A stretch of 64,000 nt of DNA from Parasutterella excrementihominis YIT 11859 (GTDB taxonomy: Bacteria; Pseudomonadota; Gammaproteobacteria; Burkholderiales; Burkholderiaceae_F), in assembly GCF_000205025.1 (NCBI RefSeq), contig NZ_GL883721.1, positions 19,471 through 83,470 on the forward strand, in the 5' to 3' direction. The position numbers and the translations under genes are program-made. The notes under the pieces were generated by a model. It did no database searches and was not told the DNA's origin. It saw nothing but the letters and a program-made list of their open reading frames with translations. Positions 53,366-61,447 of the stretch are shown in pieces; positions within the stretch are counted from its first letter, which is position 1; each line of letters opens with the position of its first letter.

Positions 53366-55954
53366 ATGTTCGGCAAAAGCGTTGAGAAAAAAGAAAATCG
53401 AGGAATAGTCATGTGCTTCCTCGTAGCGGTGTATACGATTACGAGTATCGTTTTTCTGCTTCAAGTCAATCAATACACACAGGACATTTACGATTTTCCG
53501 TACCTCGTTTCCTCTCAGGCGCGAATTATGAAGAGCCGTCTCTACGACTTTAGAAGCCTAACGCCGGTATTGTTTTCTTCAAAAGACTTGAATTCAACCC
53601 AGTTAGAAAGCGCTTTAAAAACTCAGGAAACGCTTCAAAGACAAAGCATTACGATTATTGAAGATCGCTATCGCGGCAGCCCGGAAGAACTGCAGGAATT
53701 AAAAGATGCATTGAAAAATATCGGTCAGCGCCGACGCGAGCTCGTGGAACTCACTCGCGAAGATCCCACCGTCGAAAACGTCATTAAACGCTATAACCAA
53801 ATCGTAGAACCTGCATTTATTCATTTTGACGATATTCTTGATCGGATCGCATCTAACGCTGATCAGCGAGGCAGCGACATCAACGATAAATCCGATCGGA
53901 ACATCTATGGATTCGTAATCGGTACGATCATCATGGGCATTCTGCTCCTATGGTTTATTTACACTGGGTCGAAAGACTTAAACCGTGCATATGTCAAAGG
54001 ACTCAAGCGGGATAAATTACTTAAATTGCTCTATGCCAACGTTGATGATGTTTTTATTATCTTCAACGAGAAAAAAGAACCCGAATATGTCAGCGACAAT
54101 AGTCTTCGAATTTTGGGCTTCGATCCAGACGCAATTACAAATAACAAAGAAGAACTTTTGAACCGTTTCTACGATGAGGATAGAAATTGGCTCAGAAATA
54201 TCTTGAATGATCGAACCATCATTAAAACTGCGACGCGAAATATTGAGCTTAAGGGCAGCAGCCAGAACTTTCAGTTAAGCGTCTATCCAGTTCGCCAAGG
54301 GCTGATTGATTGGACGGTAGTTTCATTATTTGATGAAACAGAACAAATTGCATACCAAAAAAACTTGGCTGACGCTCTAACGACGGCTAAGAATGCAAGT
54401 CAAGCAAAGAGCGACTTCCTCTCTCATATGTCGCATGAAATTCGAACGCCGATGAATGCCATCATCGGTATGACAACAATTGCTTTATCTCGAATCGGTG
54501 ACAAGCAAAAAGTTGAAGACTGCCTGAAGAAAACGCTTCTTGCTTCCCGGCACTTGCTTGGCTTAATCAACGACATTTTGGATATGTCAAAGATTGAGAG
54601 TAATAAGCTTGCGCTTTCTTATGAGAACTTCGACCTCCAAGAAACGGTTCACTGCATCTATAACTTAATTGAGCCTCAGGCCAAAGAAAAAGGCGTCAGT
54701 TTCGAAATCATTACAAACGACATCCGTCAGGAGTGTCTGGTTGGCGACCCGCTGCGGGTCAATCAGGTATTTATCAATGTTATAGCCAATGCCGTTAAAT
54801 TTACGCCTCGGGGCGGCAAAGTTACGATGAGGTTGTCGGAAAAGCATACAAGTCCGGAACATATCCACTTGCGTTGTGTCATCAGTGACAACGGAATCGG
54901 CATGAAAAAAGAGTTCTTAAGCCGAGTATTTCTGCCCTTCGAACAGGAGACGGCCGAGATCGCTCAGCATTTCGGTGGCACGGGCTTGGGGCTTGCTATT
55001 ACGCACAATCTCGTTAATTTGATGGGAGGCAGTATTGACGTCCAAAGTGAAGAAGGTAAAGGCAGTACCTTTACGATCGATCTTCCTTTCGGAATTTCTA
55101 AGGACTCGGCCAAACACTCCGAAAGTTTGCTTGAACTTCGCGCTTTAGTAATTGACGATGATAAAGATACCTGCGAACATGCGTGTGTCCTACTTGATCA
55201 GCTAGGACAAAAGACGGAATATGCCTTGAGCGGCAAGGAAGGCCTAGAAAAAATCAAAAAAGCCATCCAAGAAAATAATCCTTTTGACATCTGTTTCCTC
55301 AATTGGAAAATGCCGGAAATGGACGGCGAAGCAACAGCCCGCGAAATTCGTAAAATCGTTGGTCCGGAAACTCTCATTATTATTATCAGCGCCTACGATT
55401 GGTCACCGATTGAAAGTAAGGCAAAAGAAATCGGCATTAATGGCTTCATCGCTAAACCTTTCTTTAGCTCTTCCTTCTACAACTGGCTCTCCGACCCAAG
55501 CATTAAAGAACATAAAGGACGAGATAAAGAAATCGTCGTTCAAGATAATACGAAGAAGAGACGGGTTCTTTTAGCCGAAGATAATGAGTTTAATGCTGAG
55601 GTTGCTCAAGACTTCCTGGATATGGCTGGATACACGGCAGAAGTTGTCGGCGACGGAGAACAAGCCGTTAAAGCATTTGAAACCCATGAACCCGGTTATT
55701 ACTCTATGATCTTTATGGATATCCAGATGCCTGTCATGAACGGTTTGGAAGCTACGCAAATGATCCGAAGCCTGCTCAGGGAAGATGCACATACCATTCC
55801 GATCGTTGCAATGACAGCCAACGCTTTTTCCGAAGACGTTTCCAAGTCCCTAAATGCCGGTATGAACGATCATATTTCCAAACCGATTGACCTGAAGAAG
55901 CTCCATGCGGTTTTGGGAAAATACGCCGGCAGAAAAGACAACGAGGACAAATAA
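53366..55954 (+). CDS. Hybrid sensor histidine kinase with two receiver domains (BarA-like layout)
   Basis: 862 aa from ATG 53366, behind AGAAAGG; a TTG at 53270 is a weaker alternative. TM1 about 13-33, a helical periplasmic domain, TM2 about 181-203, then a PAS-like domain (LLYANVDDVFIIFNEKKEP). HisKA has FLSHMSHEIRTPMNAI with His near 355, and HATPase has NVIANAVKF and GTGLGLAI. Receiver 1 (about 590-715) has VIDDD but carries Asn646 (FLNWKMPEM) where the phosphorylated Asp should be. Receiver 2 (about 730-855) is complete: AEDN, Asp785 in FMDIQMPVM, Lys in ISKPI. There is no Hpt domain, so a separate phosphotransfer protein is expected. The stimulus is unknown. Confidence 0.9.
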   Translation: MFGKSVEKKENRGIVMCFLVAVYTITSIVFLLQVNQYTQDIYDFPYLVSSQARIMKSRLYDFRSLTPVLFSSKDLNSTQLESALKTQETLQRQSITIIEDRYRGSPEELQELKDALKNIGQRRRELVELTREDPTVENVIKRYNQIVEPAFIHFDDILDRIASNADQRGSDINDKSDRNIYGFVIGTIIMGILLLWFIYTGSKDLNRAYVKGLKRDKLLKLLYANVDDVFIIFNEKKEPEYVSDNSLRILGFDPDAITNNKEELLNRFYDEDRNWLRNILNDRTIIKTATRNIELKGSSQNFQLSVYPVRQGLIDWTVVSLFDETEQIAYQKNLADALTTAKNASQAKSDFLSHMSHEIRTPMNAIIGMTTIALSRIGDKQKVEDCLKKTLLASRHLLGLINDILDMSKIESNKLALSYENFDLQETVHCIYNLIEPQAKEKGVSFEIITNDIRQECLVGDPLRVNQVFINVIANAVKFTPRGGKVTMRLSEKHTSPEHIHLRCVISDNGIGMKKEFLSRVFLPFEQETAEIAQHFGGTGLGLAITHNLVNLMGGSIDVQSEEGKGSTFTIDLPFGISKDSAKHSESLLELRALVIDDDKDTCEHACVLLDQLGQKTEYALSGKEGLEKIKKAIQENNPFDICFLNWKMPEMDGEATAREIRKIVGPETLIIIISAYDWSPIESKAKEIGINGFIAKPFFSSSFYNWLSDPSIKEHKGRDKEIVVQDNTKKRRVLLAEDNEFNAEVAQDFLDMAGYTAEVVGDGEQAVKAFETHEPGYYSMIFMDIQMPVMNGLEATQMIRSLLREDAHTIPIVAMTANAFSEDVSKSLNAGMNDHISKPIDLKKLHAVLGKYAGRKDNEDK

Positions 55955-56064
55955 CGAAAGCTCAAAGGGTTTAACTTGGTGATGTGGGTACTTTAGGAGA
56001 TCTGCGTAAATATTTATTAAGACTACAAGAGCGACCTGATTTGGGAGTTCTCCTAAAGTGATAA

Positions 56065-56094
56065 AGCGAGAGCCTTATTGCTGAGGCTCTCGCT
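56065..56094. terminator. Bidirectional terminator between hybrid kinase and M20 peptidase genes
   Basis: AGCGAGAGCC / GGCTCTCGCT, perfect 10-bp stem with a 10-base loop; the minus strand continues TTTATCACTTT. A second inverted repeat (ACTTTAGGAG 55990-55999 and CTCCTAAAGT 56050-56059) lies just upstream. Confidence 0.7.
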
Positions 56095-56144
56095 AGGCTT
56101 ATGGTTTGAGGCGCGCTGTGTCACGCAGTACTTATCAATTGGAT

Positions 56145-57290
56145 TTATGCAGAGAGTAGTTTTTTAATCGTCTGCTTATAAATTTCGTAGCAGTTTTTAA
56201 CTTGATACGGATAGCCGTATTCGTTGTCTCCGTGCATATTTCCGCCGGAAGGTCCGAACGTGACAACAGGAATTCCGCAGGAAACTGCCAGAATATTAGA
56301 GTCGCAAACCGACGGGTCATAATCAATCGGAAGATCTTCGCCGGTGACTTCCTTGAAACTTTCCTGAAGTTTGACAACAAGTTCATGATCTTCAGGAACA
56401 GCAAAAGACTTCATGTAGGGGCTGTTGCGCGGTTTCAAATGGATATCAACTTTGTCTGCCAAGCCGAGTTTTTCTGCAGCCTCCTGCATCTGACGGATGC
56501 ACATCGCTTCATCTTCTCCCGGAACAACATAGCGGTCCACAAACATGTAGCAGCTGTCTGGAACAACCAGAGCACCGGAATTGCCGCCTGCTAAGTAACG
56601 GACGCACCATGTGCCGTGATGAAGTTTGGGATGCGAGAGTGTCGGGAGTGCTTCAATCGCAGCGGCCAAGCGACCGGCAGAAATCAGAGCGTTTTCTCCG
56701 ACTTCCGGGTAACGACTGGCGTGCCCTGCCTTGCCTTTAACCGTGATTTCGAAGCTGAAACGACCTCGGAAGCCCACAGCCACATTGTTGTAGCGGCACT
56801 CCGCCATGATGGCGTAATCCGCATGAACCACGTCTTCGTCAACGAGCTGATAGGTTCCTTTGCTTAATCCTTCTTCATCGGCGACAAAGCAAACCAAGAT
56901 CTTTCCGGAAAACTCATCTTTGTGCTGAGCAAAGTACTCAACTGTCGAAAGGATTGCGGCGTCTCCGCCTTTCATGTCCATCGAGCCGCGGCCGTAGACT
57001 TTTCCGTCAATTTCGGTTGGCATAAAGGGATTGGTTTTCCAGTTCTTTAAGTTCACGTCAACAGTGTCAATGTGGCCGATAAGAAGCATGGTTTTGCCGG
57101 GCTTGCCGCTATCGAGTACTGTCCAAACAGAAGGACGCTGTCTGTCGGTATCTTCCGGGAAATAGCTGTAGTGAGGCTCCAGCCCCATGGAGCGCAGAAC
57201 TTCGGCAACATAGTCTGCTGCTCCGACTTCGTGACCGGATACGGAATCAATGGAAATCAAGTCATACCAGCGCTGAAAAAGTTTTTCCAT
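56145..57290 (-). CDS. M20-family metallopeptidase/deacylase (ArgE/DapE-like), lysine-riboswitch operon
   Basis: 381-aa zinc-dependent amidohydrolase of the M20 family. Metal ligands are in GHIDTVD (His and Asp), YGRGSMDMKGG (bridging Asp), ADEEG (catalytic Glu pair) and the C-terminal GGNMHGDNEYG (His). A lid domain occupies about 175-290 (FEITVKGKAGHASRYPE). Family members include succinyl-DAP desuccinylase and acetyl-lysine/acetylornithine deacetylases. Its place behind a lysine riboswitch and a NhaC-type transporter points to lysine metabolism, either DAP formation or release of lysine from an N-acyl or peptide form. ATG follows AAAGGAG, which overlaps the NhaC stop, so the two are coupled. 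Confidence 0.88.
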   Translation of the reverse strand: MEKLFQRWYDLISIDSVSGHEVGAADYVAEVLRSMGLEPHYSYFPEDTDRQRPSVWTVLDSGKPGKTMLLIGHIDTVDVNLKNWKTNPFMPTEIDGKVYGRGSMDMKGGDAAILSTVEYFAQHKDEFSGKILVCFVADEEGLSKGTYQLVDEDVVHADYAIMAECRYNNVAVGFRGRFSFEITVKGKAGHASRYPEVGENALISAGRLAAAIEALPTLSHPKLHHGTWCVRYLAGGNSGALVVPDSCYMFVDRYVVPGEDEAMCIRQMQEAAEKLGLADKVDIHLKPRNSPYMKSFAVPEDHELVVKLQESFKEVTGEDLPIDYDPSVCDSNILAVSCGIPVVTFGPSGGNMHGDNEYGYPYQVKNCYEIYKQTIKKLLSA

Positions 57291-57293
57291 GAT

Positions 57294-58739
57294 TTACTCC
57301 TTTGCCAGCTGGCCGTTGAATCGAGAACCTTCTTCCTGCTCGGCTGTTTGTTCTTCAAGCTTGGCCATACCGATGCCGGTCAGTGCATAAACCGCGGACA
57401 GGATGATGGAGAGCCAAAGCATCGGAGCAAATGCAAAGAAAGCAATGTTGGCAACACCTAACGTAGAAGCTGTGTAAGAGCCCGTAGTAGACCAAGGAAC
57501 CAACGGAGCAAGGCCCGTACCGGTGTCAAGCATCATGCGCATCAGATTCTTACGCTGCAGACCATATTTCGGGAACATGTCCTTAGTCATGGAACCGACA
57601 ACCGGATAGCTGACGTAGTAAGCGCCGGTGATCATGAAGAAGAGTGTGTGCAGACACATGACGCAGAAGGCCATGACGCGGCTGTTGCGGGCAAATTTTC
57701 TGACGTAGTCGAGTAAAACATCTGCAACGCCCGCGGTTCTCAGAGGAGCACCGAAAATAGCAGCTGTCATCAATAAGCCGATGGTGCTTAACATGCTGGT
57801 GAAGCCGCCGCGGTTCAGCATCTTGTCGACAAAAGCAGAATCCGTGTGGATGCTAAAGCCGCTGTACATGTAATTCATCATATTCTTGAGGCTGACATCC
57901 TGAAGGAACATACCTAAGAATGCAGCAACAGCAATACCGGCGACAAATGTCGGAATGGTCGGCTTCTTCCAAGCGATCAGGCCGATTACGACAAACACCG
58001 GAAGCAGACTGATTGGATTAAGATTAAAGCTCTTCTCAATCGTTCTTAAAATTTCAACGTAAGTTGCGCTTTCAGCTGCAGAGCCGCCGCTGAATTCCAG
58101 ACCGTAAGCAAAGAAGAAAACTAAACTGATCAGATAAGCCGGACCTGTGGAAATCAGAGCATGTTTAATGCCTTCCATTAACGGTGTATCCGTCACGGTG
58201 GCAGTGATCACGGGAGAGTCGCTTAAGGGAGAAATCTTATCGCCGAAGAAAGCACCCACGCAGACTGCACCGGCGGCTGCCTCAACGGGAATACCAAGTC
58301 CTTCGCCCACGCCCATGCATGCAACGCCGACTGTAGCCAGCGTACCCCAAGAGGTTCCTGCTAAAGTACTCATTAACGTGCAGAGAATACAGGCAACCGG
58401 GAGGAACAAGGCCGGAGTGATCACCTGCATACCGTAGTAGACCATGACCGGAATCGTCCCGGAGGCCATCCAAGAGCCGATGAGAATACCGACGGACAAA
58501 AGAATCAGCATTGCAACAAGCATCGAAGCGATGGTATCTTTGATGCCTTTTTGAACGCTGTCATAAGAAATACCGAAGGCACAAGCCATTAAGCACATAA
58601 TGGCGCCGTCAACGGCAAGAACGATACGGGCATTAACCTTTAAAGCCATCAATCCGAAAAAGATTATGGCAATACCTACAGCAAGCATGGTCATAGCCTG
58701 CCACGGTGCTAAGCGGGAACTTGAGTTGGTTTGAGACAT
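57294..58739 (-). CDS. NhaC-family transporter, probably lysine (LysW-like)
   Basis: 481-aa inner-membrane protein with about 11-12 helices of the NhaC Na+/H+ antiporter family. Typical strings are LLSVGILIGSWMASGTIPVM, STLAGTSWGTLATVGVACMG and GDKISPLSDSPVITATVTDT. NhaC-like proteins found behind lysine riboswitches have been predicted in comparative genomics (LysW) to be lysine transporters, and this gene follows such a riboswitch directly. Lysine uptake coupled to Na+ or H+ is therefore more likely than housekeeping pH control. Its AGAGG ribosome binding site lies inside a 12-bp helix with upstream leader sequence. Co-transcribed with the M20 gene. Confidence 0.88.
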   Translation of the reverse strand: MSQTNSSSRLAPWQAMTMLAVGIAIIFFGLMALKVNARIVLAVDGAIMCLMACAFGISYDSVQKGIKDTIASMLVAMLILLSVGILIGSWMASGTIPVMVYYGMQVITPALFLPVACILCTLMSTLAGTSWGTLATVGVACMGVGEGLGIPVEAAAGAVCVGAFFGDKISPLSDSPVITATVTDTPLMEGIKHALISTGPAYLISLVFFFAYGLEFSGGSAAESATYVEILRTIEKSFNLNPISLLPVFVVIGLIAWKKPTIPTFVAGIAVAAFLGMFLQDVSLKNMMNYMYSGFSIHTDSAFVDKMLNRGGFTSMLSTIGLLMTAAIFGAPLRTAGVADVLLDYVRKFARNSRVMAFCVMCLHTLFFMITGAYYVSYPVVGSMTKDMFPKYGLQRKNLMRMMLDTGTGLAPLVPWSTTGSYTASTLGVANIAFFAFAPMLWLSIILSAVYALTGIGMAKLEEQTAEQEEGSRFNGQLAKE

Positions 58740-58744
58740 TTCGT

Positions 58745-58814
58745 CCTCTTGATATTGTTATGTTTCATTCTGGAGCTCCTCGAGCATCCGGACCTTAAAG
58801 GGAATATCAAAAGG
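58745..58814 (-). promoter_or_regulatory. Shine-Dalgarno-sequestering helix, expression platform of the lysine riboswitch
   Basis: In the mRNA, CCUUUUGAUAUU (58814-58803) can pair with AAUAUCAAGAGG (58756-58745) in 12 continuous base pairs with one G-U. The second strand contains the AGAGG ribosome binding site of the transporter gene. There is no U-tract in the leader, so control is probably at translation initiation. Confidence 0.65.
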
Positions 58815-58832
58815 AATAAGGTTCGAGACCTC

Positions 58833-58994
58833 GGGTAGCGCTCCACTGTTCAGTGACAGTCCGCCGAATGTTTTTCGACGGCCCAGGTCCGATCAATTTA
58901 GGAGAGATCGATCGGCCTTCGGCAAACTTTCCTTTGGCTGCCTCCCGATTCTCCTTTAAAGGAAGCAACTACTTATAAAGTCTGCACCTCTACC
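58833..58994 (-). promoter_or_regulatory. Lysine riboswitch (L-box) aptamer
   Basis: The minus strand shows the L-box conserved blocks in order: GGTAGAGGTGC at the 5' end, AAGTAGT, TTTGCCGAAGG, CTGGGCCGTCG, then GACTGTCACTG and CAGTGGAGCGCTACC at the 3' end. P1 forms from GGTAG and CTACC. Spacing and total length (about 160 nt) match the family, which binds L-lysine and turns off downstream genes. It lies 94 bases upstream of the NhaC-type gene. Confidence 0.93.
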
Positions 58995-59568
58995 TGATTC
59001 TTTAATCTTAGAACTTCAATCCTTGTCTTTGCATACATTTGGACACAAACCATCTTATCGTTTTCCCGAGAAGCGTCGTCGTTATCAAAAGTCATCGCAA
59101 TGATTTTTCTTCTGTTAAGCCTGAAAGCTTTCTCTTAGGCCGTGACCGCTTCTTCCTCAAAGACTCAACGAGCCAACCGAGCTCCTTTTCCTAAAAAATA
59201 TAGTCTCCGCCGGCATTACAGGAAACTGTATTCACACTGCCGACAAGGCGTCTGGATAGTTTATTAAGCTTGATGATTGTTTTGTATTCGCAGCTCCATG
59301 GCTGCAAATTCTTAGCTGACCTGCTGTATAGAGCGTTGTTTGAAACTTCCTCGATATATATAGAACCCCACGAAGAGACGGAAAACTAAAACCTTGAAGG
59401 TTCCAGCTGAGAAAACAAAATTTGTGTTTCGGTCCTCTCTGAATTTGTCACAATAACGAGTTCCCTAACCTCTGTGGGCGTAAAAATGATACTTATTTGA
59501 TTAATATCAACCTACTTAAGAAGGTCAGCTGAGAGAATTTGATCATTATTTCGTTCCAAGGAGAAATG
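58995..59568. other. Intergenic region between the lysine riboswitch operon and module C
   Basis: About 570 bp with the divergent promoters of the riboswitch transcript and the module C reductase. No gene-like frame was recognised, and no TACG-N2-CGTA palindrome of the kind ahead of modules A and B was found. Confidence 0.5.
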
Positions 59569-61356
59569 ATGAAACTCTCAAAACTTTCCATGGCAATTTG
59601 CCTTTGTGCAGGCTGCTCTCTTTCGTTTGCTTTTGAGGCCGGTACCTTTGAAGCCTCTTATCCAGGGATCGGCGGAATGGTTCCGGTGAAGGTAACTTTC
59701 TCAAAAGATAAGATTGAAAAGATTGAAGTCGATCCGAATAAAGAGACAGTGGGCATCGGTCAGAACGCCATTGCGTCGATCTCTTCGGAAGTGGTTAAAA
59801 CCCAATCCCTGGCAGTTGACAATGTTACAGGCGCTACAGTTACTTCCAAAGCGCTCCTTGATGGGATTAAAGAATGTGTACAAAAAGCTAAGGGCGATGT
59901 AGCTCAGCTAACAAAAAAGAAAAATATCGCTCCGGTGATTGCAAAAACCGAAACCATCAATACTGATCTGGTTATCGTTGGCGGAGGCGCGGCAGGTATG
60001 ATTGCCGCCATTAACGCAGCAGACCAGCATTTGAAAGTTACGCTTGTCGAAAAAATGAACTTCCTGGGCGGCGCTTCTGCAATCTGCGGAGGCTCTGTTG
60101 TCACGGAAGGTTCACAACTGCAGAAGGACCTAGGCGTCAAAGACGATACTCCCGCGAAACTTGCCTATGACCTTCTTGACAACGGACATCAAAAAAATGA
60201 CATGAACGCTCTCGTTTTTTATGTCAACAATGTCGGAAAAAGTATCGACTGGGCTGTTGCAAAAGGAGTGAAGTTTGAAAAAGATTTCAGTTTCAGAGCA
60301 GAATGGAGAACGTCGAGAATGGTTCCGCTCAAAGGGGGCTGCCCGGCTTTTGCTGAAACGCTTAGAGAACTTGTTAAAAACGCTAAGGTAAATGTTCTTC
60401 TTTCTATCAAGGCCGAACAAGTAAATATGACGGACGGCTCTGCTACCGGCATCACCGCAGTAGGCAAAAACGGCACCAAATACATCATCAACGCAAAAGC
60501 GGTTCTTTTGGCAACCGGAGGTTACGGTTATAACAAAGAAATGCTCAAGGGAAGCCTGAAGGATGCACTTTACTACGGTCCGGTTTCCTCGACCGGAGAC
60601 GGCCACAAAATGGCTGAGAATGCGGGAGCTGCCATGCAGCTGATGGACTACGGCAAATTATATCCGCAGGGAATTGAAGTAGCTCCGGGCATTGCGAAAT
60701 CAACTCTCCAAGGCAACATCGGAGCATACAACCAAGCCGGCATCATGGTTGATAAAAACGGAAATCGTGTTATCAACGAAAAAGGCTCCGGTAAGGATAT
60801 GGTTGCCATTCAAACCAAACAGCCTGCATCAACCCTTTATCTGGCACTGGATCAAAAGAGCTTTGACGGCTTCCGTGATTACGCTAAAAAGAACGGCATC
60901 TCTTCCGAGGACATCGATAAATGGCTGGCCCAAGACGGCAAAAAGCCTCCCCTCTTCATCAAGGGAAATTCAATTGAAGAAGCCGCAAAGAAAGCAGGAA
61001 TCAACCCGAAGAATCTGTTGGACACTGTTGAAAAATACAACAGCTACGTCGTCAACAAAGACGATAAGGATTTCCATAGACCAGTCAAATTCATGACAAA
61101 AACCATTGACGTGAGCGGCCCCTTCTATATTGTTGAACAAAAACCGAGGTTTGCCACAACCCTCGGCGGCGTGAAAGTCACAACTAAGATGGAAGTCCTC
61201 GATAAAAACGGCAAACCGATCCCGAATCTTTATGCTGCCGGAGAACTGGCCAACTCAGTACACGGCGATGATTCTGCACCGGGAGCGAATGTCGCCTGGT
61301 GTATTACCACAGGAAAAACGGTATCTGACGCGATTGCAAATAAGCTTCAGAACTAA
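59569..61356 (+). CDS. Exported FMN/FAD flavoprotein reductase, module C (urocanate/fumarate-reductase family)
   Basis: 595 aa from the second of two adjacent ATGs, five bases after AAGGAG. Sec-type signal (residues 1-21); FMN_bind domain about 25-110 with the flavinylation motif DNVTGATVTS (84-93); FAD_binding_2 from LVIVGGGAAGMIAA (134 onward), ending PNLYAAGELANSVHG. The active site differs from fumarate reductase. The first His is Tyr (GKLYPQG, the kind of change seen in urocanate reductase), the Arg402 region reads EKGSGKDM, the second His is replaced (FATTLGG), and the last Arg region is HGDDSAPGAN. A substrate other than fumarate is likely. First gene of a reductase-kinase-regulator set; a strong terminator follows it. 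Confidence 0.88.
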   Translation: MKLSKLSMAICLCAGCSLSFAFEAGTFEASYPGIGGMVPVKVTFSKDKIEKIEVDPNKETVGIGQNAIASISSEVVKTQSLAVDNVTGATVTSKALLDGIKECVQKAKGDVAQLTKKKNIAPVIAKTETINTDLVIVGGGAAGMIAAINAADQHLKVTLVEKMNFLGGASAICGGSVVTEGSQLQKDLGVKDDTPAKLAYDLLDNGHQKNDMNALVFYVNNVGKSIDWAVAKGVKFEKDFSFRAEWRTSRMVPLKGGCPAFAETLRELVKNAKVNVLLSIKAEQVNMTDGSATGITAVGKNGTKYIINAKAVLLATGGYGYNKEMLKGSLKDALYYGPVSSTGDGHKMAENAGAAMQLMDYGKLYPQGIEVAPGIAKSTLQGNIGAYNQAGIMVDKNGNRVINEKGSGKDMVAIQTKQPASTLYLALDQKSFDGFRDYAKKNGISSEDIDKWLAQDGKKPPLFIKGNSIEEAAKKAGINPKNLLDTVEKYNSYVVNKDDKDFHRPVKFMTKTIDVSGPFYIVEQKPRFATTLGGVKVTTKMEVLDKNGKPIPNLYAAGELANSVHGDDSAPGANVAWCITTGKTVSDAIANKLQN

Positions 61357-61405
61357 TTGAAGTAAGCAAAATGTCGCATTACTAATTCACATCTTTTCTT
61401 TTACG

Positions 61406-61439
61406 ATACCTTCAGGAGTCTCTTCTGAAGGTATTTTTT
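61406..61439 (+). terminator. Strong terminator between the module C reductase and its sensor kinase
   Basis: ATACCTTCAG pairs with CTGAAGGTAT around a 9-base loop and is followed directly by TTTTT. It ends only 8 bases before the kinase ATG. Confidence 0.9.
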
Positions 61440-61447
61440 CAAGCGCA

